DNA of 64,000 nucleotides. Origin: Mycolicibacterium pyrenivorans. GTDB taxonomy: Bacteria; Actinomycetota; Actinomycetes; Mycobacteriales; Mycobacteriaceae. A model generated the notes under the pieces. The model was given only the letters and a program-made list of their open reading frames with translations, ran no database searches and was not told the origin of the DNA. The translations under genes were made by a program, and so were the position numbers. Where the stretch lies: assembly GCF_025821625.1 (NCBI RefSeq), contig NZ_JACKSH010000237.1, positions 1,377-65,376 on the forward strand, in the 5' to 3' direction. Below, one piece after another: positions 42,508 through 50,738 of the stretch (position 1 is its first letter; the number at the start of each line of letters is the position of its first letter).

Positions 42508-43956
42508 ATGACCCGGTTCATCGACCGCGTCGTCGTGCACGCGCGGGCGGGCAACGGCGGGAATGGCTGTGCCTCGGTACACCGCGAGAAGTTCAAGCCG
42601 CTGGGCGGTCCTGACGGCGGCAACGGCGGGCGCGGCGGCAGCATCGTGTTCGTCGTCGACCCCCAGGTCCACACGCTTCTCGACTTCCACTTCCACCCCC
42701 ACGTGGTCGCCCCGTCGGGCAAACAGGGCGCCGGCAGTAACCGCGACGGCGCGGCAGGCGCCGATCTCGAGGTGAAGGTGCCCGACGGCACCGTCGTCCT
42801 CGACCAGCGCGGCCGGATGCTGGCCGACCTGGTCGGCGCCGGCACCCGGTTCGAAGCCGCTGCCGGCGGGCGGGGCGGGCTGGGCAACGCCGCACTGGCC
42901 TCGCGGGCGCGCAAAGCCCCCGGGTTCGCACTGCTGGGCGAGAAGGGCGAGGCCCGCGATCTCACGCTCGAACTCAAGACGGTCGCCGACGTCGGGCTCG
43001 TCGGTTTTCCTTCCGCGGGCAAGTCGTCGCTGGTGTCGGCCATCTCTGCGGCGAAGCCGAAGATCGCCGACTACCCGTTCACCACGCTGGCGCCCAACCT
43101 CGGGGTGGTCTCGGCCGGGGACCACACGTTCACCGTCGCCGACGTTCCCGGCCTGATTCCCGGTGCCTCCGAAGGGCGTGGGCTGGGGTTGGACTTCCTG
43201 CGGCACCTCGAACGGTGCGCGGTGCTCGTGCACGTCGTCGATTGCGCGACGCTGGATCCCGGTCGTGACCCGGTCTCCGACATCGAGGCGCTGGAGGCCG
43301 AACTCGCCGCGTACACCCCGACGCTGCAGGGCGACGCCACCCTCGGCGACCTGGCCGAACGTCCACGGGCGGTGGTGCTCAACAAGATCGACGTGCCCGA
43401 AGCCCGGGAACTCGCCGAATTCGTCCGCGAGGAAGTCGTCCGCAAGTTCGGCTGGCCGGTGTTCGAGGTGTCGACGGTCGCCCGGGAAGGCCTGCGGCCG
43501 CTGACGTTCGCGCTGTGGGACATGGTGTCGGCCTATCGCGCCGCACAACCCGAGGTGGTGCCGCGCCGCCCGGTGATCCGGCCGGTCGCCGTCGACGACA
43601 GTGGTTTCACGGTCAAGGCCGACGGCATGGGCGGGTTCGTCGTCCGCGGCGCCCGGCCACAGCGGTGGGTGGCCCAGACCAACTTCGACAACGACGAAGC
43701 CGTCGGATACCTCGGGGACCGACTGGCCCGCCTCGGTGTCGAAGAAGAGTTGTTCAAACTCGGTGCCCGACCCGGCTGTGCCGTGACCATCGGTGACATG
43801 ACGTTCGACTGGGAGCCGCAGACCCCCGCGGGCGTGGACGTGCCGCTGTCCGGTCGCGGCACCGACCTCCGGCTCGAACAGACCGACCGGGTCGGGGCCG
43901 ACGAGCGGAAGGCGGCGCGAAAGGCGCGGAGGGAAAGCAGCGGCGGTGGCGAGTGA
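42508..43956 (+). CDS. obg: GTPase Obg (CgtA), ribosome assembly
   Basis: A 482-residue GTPase. The glycine-rich Obg domain occupies about residues 1-158 (GNGGNGCASVHREKFKPLGGPDGGNGGRGG), the G domain has GFPSAGKSS (P-loop, about 166-174), DVPGLI and NKID, and the C-terminal OCT domain is followed by a basic tail. Obg works in 50S maturation and stress response. It overlaps a 19-bp dispersed repeat at its stop codon. Confidence 0.97.
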   Translation: MTRFIDRVVVHARAGNGGNGCASVHREKFKPLGGPDGGNGGRGGSIVFVVDPQVHTLLDFHFHPHVVAPSGKQGAGSNRDGAAGADLEVKVPDGTVVLDQRGRMLADLVGAGTRFEAAAGGRGGLGNAALASRARKAPGFALLGEKGEARDLTLELKTVADVGLVGFPSAGKSSLVSAISAAKPKIADYPFTTLAPNLGVVSAGDHTFTVADVPGLIPGASEGRGLGLDFLRHLERCAVLVHVVDCATLDPGRDPVSDIEALEAELAAYTPTLQGDATLGDLAERPRAVVLNKIDVPEARELAEFVREEVVRKFGWPVFEVSTVAREGLRPLTFALWDMVSAYRAAQPEVVPRRPVIRPVAVDDSGFTVKADGMGGFVVRGARPQRWVAQTNFDNDEAVGYLGDRLARLGVEEELFKLGARPGCAVTIGDMTFDWEPQTPAGVDVPLSGRGTDLRLEQTDRVGADERKAARKARRESSGGGE

Positions 43957-43972
43957 GCGCTTGCGCGAAGAG
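43954..43972 (+). repeat. Short dispersed intergenic motif, copy 2
   Basis: TGAGCGCTTGCGCGAAGAG, identical to 9109-9127; its first three bases are the obg stop codon, and its GAAGAG lies just before the proB start. Confidence 0.8.
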
Positions 43973-43981
43973 CAGACAGTA

Positions 43982-45094
43982 GTGAGTGAGCACCGCGAGG
44001 CGATCCGCACCGCCCGCTCGGTCGTCGTCAAGATCGGCACCAGCGCACTGACCACGCCGTCCGGTGTTTTCGACACGGGGCGGTTGCAGCACCTCGCCGA
44101 CGCCATCGAGGCGCGGATGAAGGCCGGCTCCGACGTGGTGATCGTGTCTTCGGGTGCGATCGCCGCGGGCGTCGAGCCACTCGGTCTGACCAAGCGGCCG
44201 ACGGATCTGGCCACCAAGCAGGCCGCGGCCAGCGTCGGGCAGGTGGCACTGGTCAACTCGTGGAGCGCTGCCTTCGGGCACTACTCGCGCACGGTGGGAC
44301 AGGTACTGCTGACGGCCCACGACATCTCGATGCGGGTGCAGCACACCAACGCCCAACGCACCCTGGACCGGCTGCGTGCGCTGCACGCGGTGGCGATCGT
44401 CAACGAGAACGACACCGTGGCCACCAACGAGATCAGATTCGGTGACAACGACCGGCTCTCGGCGCTGGTCGCGCACCTGGTCGGAGCGGATGCGCTGGTG
44501 CTGTTGAGCGACATCGACGGCCTCTACGACGGCGACCCCCGCAAGGCGTCCGAAGACCACCCGGCACGCTTCATTCCCGAGGTCGCCGGTCCCGGTGACC
44601 TGGACGGCGTGACCGCCGGACGTGGTAGCCACCTGGGAACCGGCGGCATGGTCTCGAAGCTGTCGTCGGCGCTGTTGGCCGCCGATGCCGGGGTGCCGGT
44701 GCTGTTGGCCGCGGCGTCGGACGCGGCCGCTGCGCTGGCCGACGCGTCGGTGGGCACCGTCTTCGCGCCCCGCGCAGGGCGCATGTCGGCACGCCGATTC
44801 TGGGTGCGCTACGCCGCGGAGGTTGCCGGAACCCTGACACTGGACGACGGTGCCGTCAACGCCGTTGTGCGACAGCGACGTTCGTTACTCGCCGCGGGCA
44901 TCACGGCACTGTCAGGCCGGTTCTACGGCGGCGATGTCGTGGAGTTGCGAGCTGGGGATTCGACCATGGTGGCCCGGGGGGTGGTCGCCTACGACGCGTC
45001 CGAGCTGGCGACGATGCTGGGCCGGTCCACCTCGGACCTACCCGCCGAGATGCGACGCCCCGCCGTACACGCCGACGACCTCGTCCCGGTCTGA
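43982..45094 (+). CDS. proB: Glutamate 5-kinase
   Basis: A 370-residue amino-acid kinase performing the first step of proline synthesis. VVVKIGTSALT near the N-terminus, VIVSSGAIAAG, IVNENDTVATNEI, LLSDIDGLYDGDPR and GTGGMVSKLSSALLA are family motifs; a C-terminal PUA domain follows (about 280-365). I chose GTG 43982; an upstream GTG at 43946 would run through the dispersed repeat. Its 3' end overlaps the convergent Sir2 gene by 57 bp. The next pathway gene, proA, lies separately at 50739. Confidence 0.95.
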   Translation: MSEHREAIRTARSVVVKIGTSALTTPSGVFDTGRLQHLADAIEARMKAGSDVVIVSSGAIAAGVEPLGLTKRPTDLATKQAAASVGQVALVNSWSAAFGHYSRTVGQVLLTAHDISMRVQHTNAQRTLDRLRALHAVAIVNENDTVATNEIRFGDNDRLSALVAHLVGADALVLLSDIDGLYDGDPRKASEDHPARFIPEVAGPGDLDGVTAGRGSHLGTGGMVSKLSSALLAADAGVPVLLAAASDAAAALADASVGTVFAPRAGRMSARRFWVRYAAEVAGTLTLDDGAVNAVVRQRRSLLAAGITALSGRFYGGDVVELRAGDSTMVARGVVAYDASELATMLGRSTSDLPAEMRRPAVHADDLVPV

Positions 45095-45931
45095 GACTGC
45101 CGGGGCGGTCAGACGGGGCAATTCGTCGGCGAGCAGCGCGAGCATCGGTGAGCAGCCGTTGTCGATCTTCACGGTCGCCAGGTCGTCGCCGCGGGTGGGC
45201 CCGCGGTTGACGATCGCGATCGGGACGCCCCGTGCGGCGGCGTGGCGGACGAAGCGATAACCCGAATAGACGGTCAGCGACGACCCGGCCACTAGTAGGG
45301 CGTCCGCGCCGTCGACCACCGAATAAGCCTCCTCGACAATGTCTTTGGGCACGCTCTCGCCGAAGTAGACGATGTTCGGCTTCAGCATGCCTGCACAACG
45401 CGGGCAGTCGAGGAAGCGGAACGACGCCGTCTCGGTGACCATGGCGTCGGCGTCGGGTGCGACGGCGATCCCACCGACGGCCTCGGCCCGCTCGCTGAAT
45501 CCGGGATTGAGCCGCTCCAACTCGGAGGCCAGTTGTTCCCGGGTCAGGATGTGGCCACACGTCAGGCACACCACCTGCGCGTAGGTGCCGTGGAGGTTGA
45601 CCACGGCACGGCTGCCCGCCTTCGTGTGCAACAGGTCGACGTTCTGGGTGATGACCCCGGTGACCACGCCGGCTCGCTCCAACTGTGCGAGTGCGCGGTG
45701 CCCGGCGTTCGGCAACGTCGCGTGCATGTGCCGCCATCCGACGTGGTTGCGCGCCCAGTAGCGTTGCCGGAATGCCGGATCGGACGTGAACTGACGGATC
45801 GTCATCGGGTTACTCGGCGGCGAATCAGGGCCGCGGTAGTCCGGGATACCCGAATCGGTGGAGAGTCCCGCACCGGTCAGCACTGCGACACGCTTGCCTC
45901 GCAGCAGGGCGACCAGTTCCGGGGCTTCCAC
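45038..45931 (-). CDS. Sir2-family NAD-dependent protein deacetylase
   Basis: A 297-residue sirtuin: VLTGAGLSTDSGIPDYRG binds NAD, TQNVDLLH and NLHGTY (catalytic His) follow, and two Cys pairs (CLTC, CPRC) form the zinc site. VYFGESVP and LLVAGSSLTVYSGYRF complete the Rossmann fold. The long insert between the Cys pairs is seen in actinobacterial class II sirtuins. It starts at GTG 45929-45931 and ends inside the proB gene. Confidence 0.9.
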   Translation of the reverse strand: MEAPELVALLRGKRVAVLTGAGLSTDSGIPDYRGPDSPPSNPMTIRQFTSDPAFRQRYWARNHVGWRHMHATLPNAGHRALAQLERAGVVTGVITQNVDLLHTKAGSRAVVNLHGTYAQVVCLTCGHILTREQLASELERLNPGFSERAEAVGGIAVAPDADAMVTETASFRFLDCPRCAGMLKPNIVYFGESVPKDIVEEAYSVVDGADALLVAGSSLTVYSGYRFVRHAAARGVPIAIVNRGPTRGDDLATVKIDNGCSPMLALLADELPRLTAPAVSDRDEVVGVYGGASHLGG

Positions 45932-45949
45932 CTTGTCGAATGTAGGTGA

Positions 45950-46495
45950 TCAGCCGTGGTCGGCGGATACAAGCTGGTCAGCGGCCTCGTCGGCGGCCTC
46001 GTCAGCCACCGTGGCGTCGTCCTGGTCCTGGTCCTCGTCCCCGTCCTCGTCGAGGTCCTCGATGCTGACGACCTCCACCACCTCGATGTGTTTCTCCAGC
46101 CGGTGCTCATCCGACAACGGCACCAGGACGGTGAGGATCCCGCGGTCGTAGGTGGCATTGACGTCGTCGGGGTCGGCGCCGTCGGGCAGCATCAGCGTCC
46201 TGGTCAGCGCCCCATAGGTGAACTCCGAGCGACCGGTGTTCTCGCCCGGGCGCGCCCGCTGCGCGGTGATCGTGAGCCGGCCGTCGCGCACGGTCACCTC
46301 GATGTCGTCCTCGGGGTCGACTCCGGGCAGTTCGGCGCGGACCTCGTACATGTCGTCGTACAGCTCGTCCTCGACACGGATGGTGCGGGAATCCAACAGC
46401 GGCCGCAGCGCCGCAAACGCCGGAAGGCCATCGAGCAGGAGGGTCAAATCGGTGAGAAATGGACGCGACTGACGTTGAGTGGCAACCTTGTTCAC
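45950..46495 (-). CDS. Hsp20/alpha-crystallin-family small heat shock protein
   Basis: A 181-residue chaperone with an alpha-crystallin domain at about residues 45-130 (YEVRAELPGVDPEDDIEVTVRDGRLTITAQR, ending RGILTVLVPL) and an acidic Ala/Asp/Glu tail. The N-terminus FPFLTDLTLLLDG-like stretch is short. It starts at GTG 46493-46495. It lies between Sir2 and nadE and is oriented away from nadE, so they may share a promoter region (46496-46638). Confidence 0.85.
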   Translation of the reverse strand: MNKVATQRQSRPFLTDLTLLLDGLPAFAALRPLLDSRTIRVEDELYDDMYEVRAELPGVDPEDDIEVTVRDGRLTITAQRARPGENTGRSEFTYGALTRTLMLPDGADPDDVNATYDRGILTVLVPLSDEHRLEKHIEVVEVVSIEDLDEDGDEDQDQDDATVADEAADEAADQLVSADHG

Positions 46496-46638
46496 GAATG
46501 CCAGCTTGCGCGCCTCAGGGAAAATCCCCGAATCGTGCGCGGTGCGGGCGGGCTAACGTCAGGCCAACACGTGCACGCCGCCGACGCCGTCTTGGACGGG
46601 GTTGCATAACCGATCGGGTTTCCGGGCAACAATGAGGC

Positions 46639-48681
46639 ATGGATTTCTACTCCGCCTACCGGCACGGCTTCGCGCGCGTCGCCGCGTGCACCCATCACAC
46701 CGCGCTCGCGGACCCGGCCGCCAACGCAGAGTCGGTGCTGCGGATCGCACGCGACTGCCACGACGACAGCGTCGCGCTGGCGGTGTTTCCCGAGTTGACG
46801 ATGTCCGGGTATTCGATCGAAGACATCGTGATGCAGGACGCGCTGCTCGAAGCCGTCCATGAGGGCCTGCTCGAGGTGATGGCAGGGTCGGTGGACCTGA
46901 TGCCGGTGCTCGTGGTCGGCGCACCGCTGCGCTACCGCAACAGGATCTACAACACCGCGGTCGTCATCCACCGCGGTCGGGTGCTTGGCATCGCACCGAA
47001 GTCGTACCTGCCGACGTACCGGGAATTCTACGAGAAGCGCCAGATCGCGGCGGGGGACGAGGAGCGCGGGGAGATCAGGTTGGGTGATTCCGACGTGCCG
47101 TTCGGACCCGACCTGCTGTTCGAGGCGGTCGACCTGCCCGATTTCGTGCTGCACGTGGAGATCTGTGAGGACATGTTCGTCCCTGTCCCGCCGAGCGCCG
47201 AAGCCGCACTGGCCGGAGCCACGGTGCTGGCCAACCTCTCCGGGAGCCCCATCACGATCGGCCGCGCCGACGACCGTTGTCTGCTGGCGCGGTCGGCGTC
47301 GTCTCGATGCCTGGCCGCCTACGTCTACGCCGCAGCGGGGGAAGGCGAGTCCACGACCGATCTCGCATGGGACGGCCAGACCATGATCTGGGAGAACGGC
47401 GTGTGCCTCGCGCAGTCGGAGCGGTTCCCGAAGGGCGAGCGCCGGTCGGTGGCCGACGTCGATCTGGAGATGCTGCGCAACGAGCGCACCCGCATGGGCA
47501 CGTTCGACGACAACCGCCGCCACCACCAGATCGACGAGACCACCTTCCGCCGCGTCGAGTTCCGCCTCGATCCGCCCGACGGTGACATCGGCCTGCTGCG
47601 GGAGGTGGAGCGTTTCCCGTTCGTGCCCGCCGATGTGGAGCGGCTGGAGCAGGACTGCTACGAGGCCTACAACATCCAGGTGTCCGGTCTCGAGCAGCGC
47701 CTGCGCGTGCTGGACTATCCGAAGGTGGTGCTGGGGCTGTCCGGCGGACTGGACTCGACGCACGCGTTGATCGTCGCCGCCAGGGCGATGGACCGCGAGG
47801 GGCGGCCGCGCAACGACATCCTGGCGTTCACGATGCCCGGTTTCGCCACGGGTGAGCGCACCAAGGACAACGCGACCCGTCTGGCCACCGCGCTCGGCGT
47901 GACGTTCGAGACCATCGACATCAGGTCCACCGCCGAGTTGATGCTCAAAGAGATCGATCATCCGTTCTCGCGCGGGGAGAAGGTCTACGACGTCACGTTC
48001 GAGAACGTGCAGGCCGGTCTCCGGACCGATTACCTGTTCCGGCTGGCCAATCAGCGCGGCGGCATCGTGCTGGGCACCGGCGACCTGTCCGAGCTGGCGC
48101 TGGGCTGGTCGACCTACGGTGTGGGCGACCAGATGTCGCACTACAACGTCAACGGGGGCGTGCCGAAGACGTTGATCCAGCACCTGATTCGCTGGGTCAT
48201 CTCGGCCAAGGAGTTCGACGACACCGTCAACGACGTGCTGGCGTCGGTACTGGACACCGAGATCAGCCCCGAACTCGTCCCGGCGGGCGAGGACGAGGAG
48301 ATCCAGAGCAGCGAGGGCAAAGTCGGACCTTATGTGCTGCAAGACTTCTCGCTGTTCCAGGTGCTGCGCTACGGGTTTCGGCCGTCGAAGGTGGCATTCC
48401 TGGCGTGGCACGCCTGGAGCGACCCCGATCGCGGGGACTGGCCCCCCGGTGTCCCGGAAAGTAAACGACCGTCCTACTCGCTCAAGGAAATTCGGCACTG
48501 GCTGCAGGTCTTCGCCCAGCGTTTCTACTCGTTCAGCCAGTTCAAGCGTTCGGCGCTGCCCAACGGCCCCAAGGTGTCCGCGGGGGGCTCACTGTCCCCG
48601 CGGGGGGACTGGCGCGCGCCATCCGACATGTCGGCCCGCACCTGGCTCGACGAGATCGAACGGTCGGTACCCAACGAGTAG
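46639..48681 (+). CDS. nadE: Glutamine-dependent NAD+ synthetase
   Basis: A 680-residue two-domain enzyme. The nitrilase-type glutaminase has the triad Glu52, Lys121 and Cys176, the positions known for the M. tuberculosis enzyme. The ATP-binding synthetase domain shows the PP-loop LGLSGGLDSTHALI. It converts nicotinate adenine dinucleotide to NAD+ with glutamine as nitrogen donor. The start at ATG 46639 gives the canonical MDFYSAYRHGFARVA. Confidence 0.96.
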   Translation: MDFYSAYRHGFARVAACTHHTALADPAANAESVLRIARDCHDDSVALAVFPELTMSGYSIEDIVMQDALLEAVHEGLLEVMAGSVDLMPVLVVGAPLRYRNRIYNTAVVIHRGRVLGIAPKSYLPTYREFYEKRQIAAGDEERGEIRLGDSDVPFGPDLLFEAVDLPDFVLHVEICEDMFVPVPPSAEAALAGATVLANLSGSPITIGRADDRCLLARSASSRCLAAYVYAAAGEGESTTDLAWDGQTMIWENGVCLAQSERFPKGERRSVADVDLEMLRNERTRMGTFDDNRRHHQIDETTFRRVEFRLDPPDGDIGLLREVERFPFVPADVERLEQDCYEAYNIQVSGLEQRLRVLDYPKVVLGLSGGLDSTHALIVAARAMDREGRPRNDILAFTMPGFATGERTKDNATRLATALGVTFETIDIRSTAELMLKEIDHPFSRGEKVYDVTFENVQAGLRTDYLFRLANQRGGIVLGTGDLSELALGWSTYGVGDQMSHYNVNGGVPKTLIQHLIRWVISAKEFDDTVNDVLASVLDTEISPELVPAGEDEEIQSSEGKVGPYVLQDFSLFQVLRYGFRPSKVAFLAWHAWSDPDRGDWPPGVPESKRPSYSLKEIRHWLQVFAQRFYSFSQFKRSALPNGPKVSAGGSLSPRGDWRAPSDMSARTWLDEIERSVPNE

Positions 48682-48765
48682 GGCGTTCAGGCTGCGCTCA
48701 GGGCGTGATCTCGCGGCGTGTCCGCGCCCCCCCACGGCAGTCTCAACGGCCTACGCGGCCCCGGT

Positions 48766-48930
48766 CTACGCGGCCGAGGCCGGGCACGAAACGGCCCACG
48801 CTTGCCGTTCGGCGAGCTCGGAGGGATATCCGGGTCCGTCGCGCAGGATCAGCAGGATCTCCGCGCGCGTGGGGTCGGACAAGGCGCAGCCGAATCGGGA
48901 CAGGGCGTCGCTACCGAGTGCCGTCTGCAT
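48766..48930 (-). pseudogene. Truncated ArsR/SmtB-family regulator (CmtR-like remnant)
   Basis: A 54-codon frame reads MQTALGSDALSRFGCALSDP, then TRAEILLILRDGPGYPSELA and ERQAWAVSCPASAA before a stop. The first 42 residues match the N-terminal helices of ArsR/CmtR-type metal sensors (LSDPTR...ILL.LRDGP.YPSELA). After ELAER the recognition helix and metal-binding part are missing and the sequence is unrelated. It is therefore a broken gene. The stretch 48682-48765 shows nothing else. Confidence 0.72.
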
Positions 48931-48957
48931 GAGGCAAGCGGTACATCGCGATCTGTA

Positions 48958-48973
48958 TTCAGGAAAGCCTGAA
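48958..48973. promoter_or_regulatory. Palindrome upstream of the ArsR remnant
   Basis: TTCAGG-AAAG-CCTGAA, a 6-bp perfect inverted repeat, lies 28 bp before the remnant's ATG on the minus strand. Its size and position suit an ArsR-type operator left behind. Confidence 0.45.
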
Positions 48974-48984
48974 CTATTGCGGTG

Positions 48985-49800
48985 TCAGAGCCTGCCGTCG
49001 ACGCGCAGGTCGGGGTGCACCCACTCCGGTGAGCGGCGCTCCTTGAACGCCATGAACCCTTCGATGGATTCCGGTGCGCCCAAGCTGGATTGCATGCCGA
49101 TGCGGTCGTAGAGACCGATGTAGTTGTCCAGGCTCGACTTGATGACCGAGCGGGCTCCGGGCGCCGTGCGGCAACACTGGGCAAGCACCTCCCGCGCGGC
49201 GTCGTGGAGTTCCTCGTGCGGAACCAGCCGCGCCACCATGCCCCAGTCCAGCGCCTCGGCCGCCGACAGCGTGCGGCCGGTGAACATCAGGTCGCGGGTG
49301 CGGACCGGTCCGATCAGCCGCGCCAGCATGTGGCTGTAATAGGTGTCGGCGATCCCGCGGTACAGCTCAGGCACGCGGAACGTCGCCCGGTCGCTGACCA
49401 CCGCCATGTCGGCGCACAGCGCGATCTGTAGTCCGCCGCCCTGGCACAGCCCGTTCACGGCGGCGACAACGGGCTTGCTGGACTGTCGCAGGGTGTCGAA
49501 CGGCAGCGCGTCCATGCCCAGTGCCGAGCCGAACGTCAGCCAGTTGTCGGCGCCACCGCCGCCCATGTCGCCACCGGGGGCGAAGACGTCACCGGTTCCG
49601 GTGAGCAGCAGCCCGGCCAGGTCGGGATCGGCGTCGACGTGCTTGACCGCGTACTTGATGCCGAAGTACATCGCCGGGGTCATCGCGTTGCGCGCCTCGG
49701 GCCGGTCCAGCGTGCACACCCCGAACGCGCCTTCCCGCGTGAACTTCAAAAACGGTGTACCGAGCCAATCACCTTCGGGTGGGCGAGGTGGGGTCGTCAT
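48985..49800 (-). CDS. Enoyl-CoA hydratase/isomerase family protein
   Basis: A 271-residue crotonase. The oxyanion-hole segments are LLLTGTGDVFAPGGDMGG and AAVNGLCQGGGLQIALCADM, followed by ATFRVPELYRGIAD and the helix LMFTGRTLSAAEALDWGMV. It likely acts on an acyl-CoA; whether it hydrates or isomerises is not clear. Its start lies inside the end of the ribokinase gene (32-bp overlap), so both are transcribed together. Confidence 0.87.
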   Translation of the reverse strand: MTTPPRPPEGDWLGTPFLKFTREGAFGVCTLDRPEARNAMTPAMYFGIKYAVKHVDADPDLAGLLLTGTGDVFAPGGDMGGGGADNWLTFGSALGMDALPFDTLRQSSKPVVAAVNGLCQGGGLQIALCADMAVVSDRATFRVPELYRGIADTYYSHMLARLIGPVRTRDLMFTGRTLSAAEALDWGMVARLVPHEELHDAAREVLAQCCRTAPGARSVIKSSLDNYIGLYDRIGMQSSLGAPESIEGFMAFKERRSPEWVHPDLRVDGRL

Positions 49801-50683
49801 CTACTCGGTCCTCCAGTCGTGCGTCCAGGATGTCGTCGATGGCCTCACTGTAAGGGGCACAGTTACCGGCACCGTGAACCAGTGTCGCCAATGCCCCCGC
49901 GGCGCACGCCCGGCGCAGCGCGTAGTCGATTCCATCGGACCAGGCTGCCGCCAGTACGCCGGCGAACACGTCTCCCGCACCTGTGGTGTCCACCGCCTCC
50001 ACCGCGGGTGCCGTCACGTCGGACCGCTCGCCGCCAGCGAGGTGGCTGGCACCGCGCGGACCACGGGTGATGACCAGATGGGGTACCGGTGAGCGGCCTT
50101 CGGTCAGCCAGGCGTCTGCTTCGGTCTCGTTGACGACGACCACGTCGGCGAGGCCGGCCAGGGCGGTCATCTCGGCGGGCCGGGCGGCGGGCGAGGCGTT
50201 GACGATCACCACGGCGCCCGCGTCGCGTCCCACGCGGGCGGCGACCGTCGCGGTATCGACGGGGATCTCCAACTGGATCAGCACCACGTCGCAGTCGGCG
50301 ACCACCGACCGGACCGCGGCCGAGGTCAGGCTCAGGTGCGCATTGGCGCCCGGCGCCACCACGATGCAGTTCTCGGCGTTCGCGTCGACGATGATCGCCG
50401 CCGAACCGCTGGGCCCGGGCACGCTGGTGACACCGTTCAGGCCGACGCCGTTGTCCTGCAGATGTGTGCGCAGGTGCTCGGCGGCTGCATCGGTGCCCAG
50501 CGCCGCGACGAGTTGCACCTGCGCGCCGGACCGTGCGGCGGCGACCGCCTGATTGCCGCCCTTGCCGCCCGGCGACGTCGACAACGCGGACGCGAGAACC
50601 GTCTGCCCGGGCTGTGGCAGGGCATCCACCGTGAACGTCAGGTCGGCGTTGACGCTGCCGACCACGCAGACCCGCGCCACCAT
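49769..50683 (-). CDS. rbsK: Ribokinase (PfkB family)
   Basis: A 304-residue kinase with VGSVNADLTFTVDALPQPGQT, the first PfkB signature STSPGGKGGNQAVAAARSGA, and the second DTTGAGDVFAGVLAAAW. NADLTF and GGKGGNQA are typical of ribokinases. ATG 50683 fits the family start (VCVVGSVN); the seven codons before it seem additional. M. tuberculosis Rv2436 is the likely orthologue. It is divergent from proA. Confidence 0.87.
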   Translation of the reverse strand: MVARVCVVGSVNADLTFTVDALPQPGQTVLASALSTSPGGKGGNQAVAAARSGAQVQLVAALGTDAAAEHLRTHLQDNGVGLNGVTSVPGPSGSAAIIVDANAENCIVVAPGANAHLSLTSAAVRSVVADCDVVLIQLEIPVDTATVAARVGRDAGAVVIVNASPAARPAEMTALAGLADVVVVNETEADAWLTEGRSPVPHLVITRGPRGASHLAGGERSDVTAPAVEAVDTTGAGDVFAGVLAAAWSDGIDYALRRACAAGALATLVHGAGNCAPYSEAIDDILDARLEDRVDDDPTSPTRR

Positions 50684-50738
50684 GGCGACAACGCTAGTCG
50701 ACACGAGCGGACGTCGGCAGGTCCGTTACGCTGGGCTA

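Noticed and set aside
48849..49184. A 111-codon minus-strand frame across the ArsR remnant
   Set aside because: It is in another reading frame; only the 54-codon frame at 48766-48930 shows ArsR sequence.
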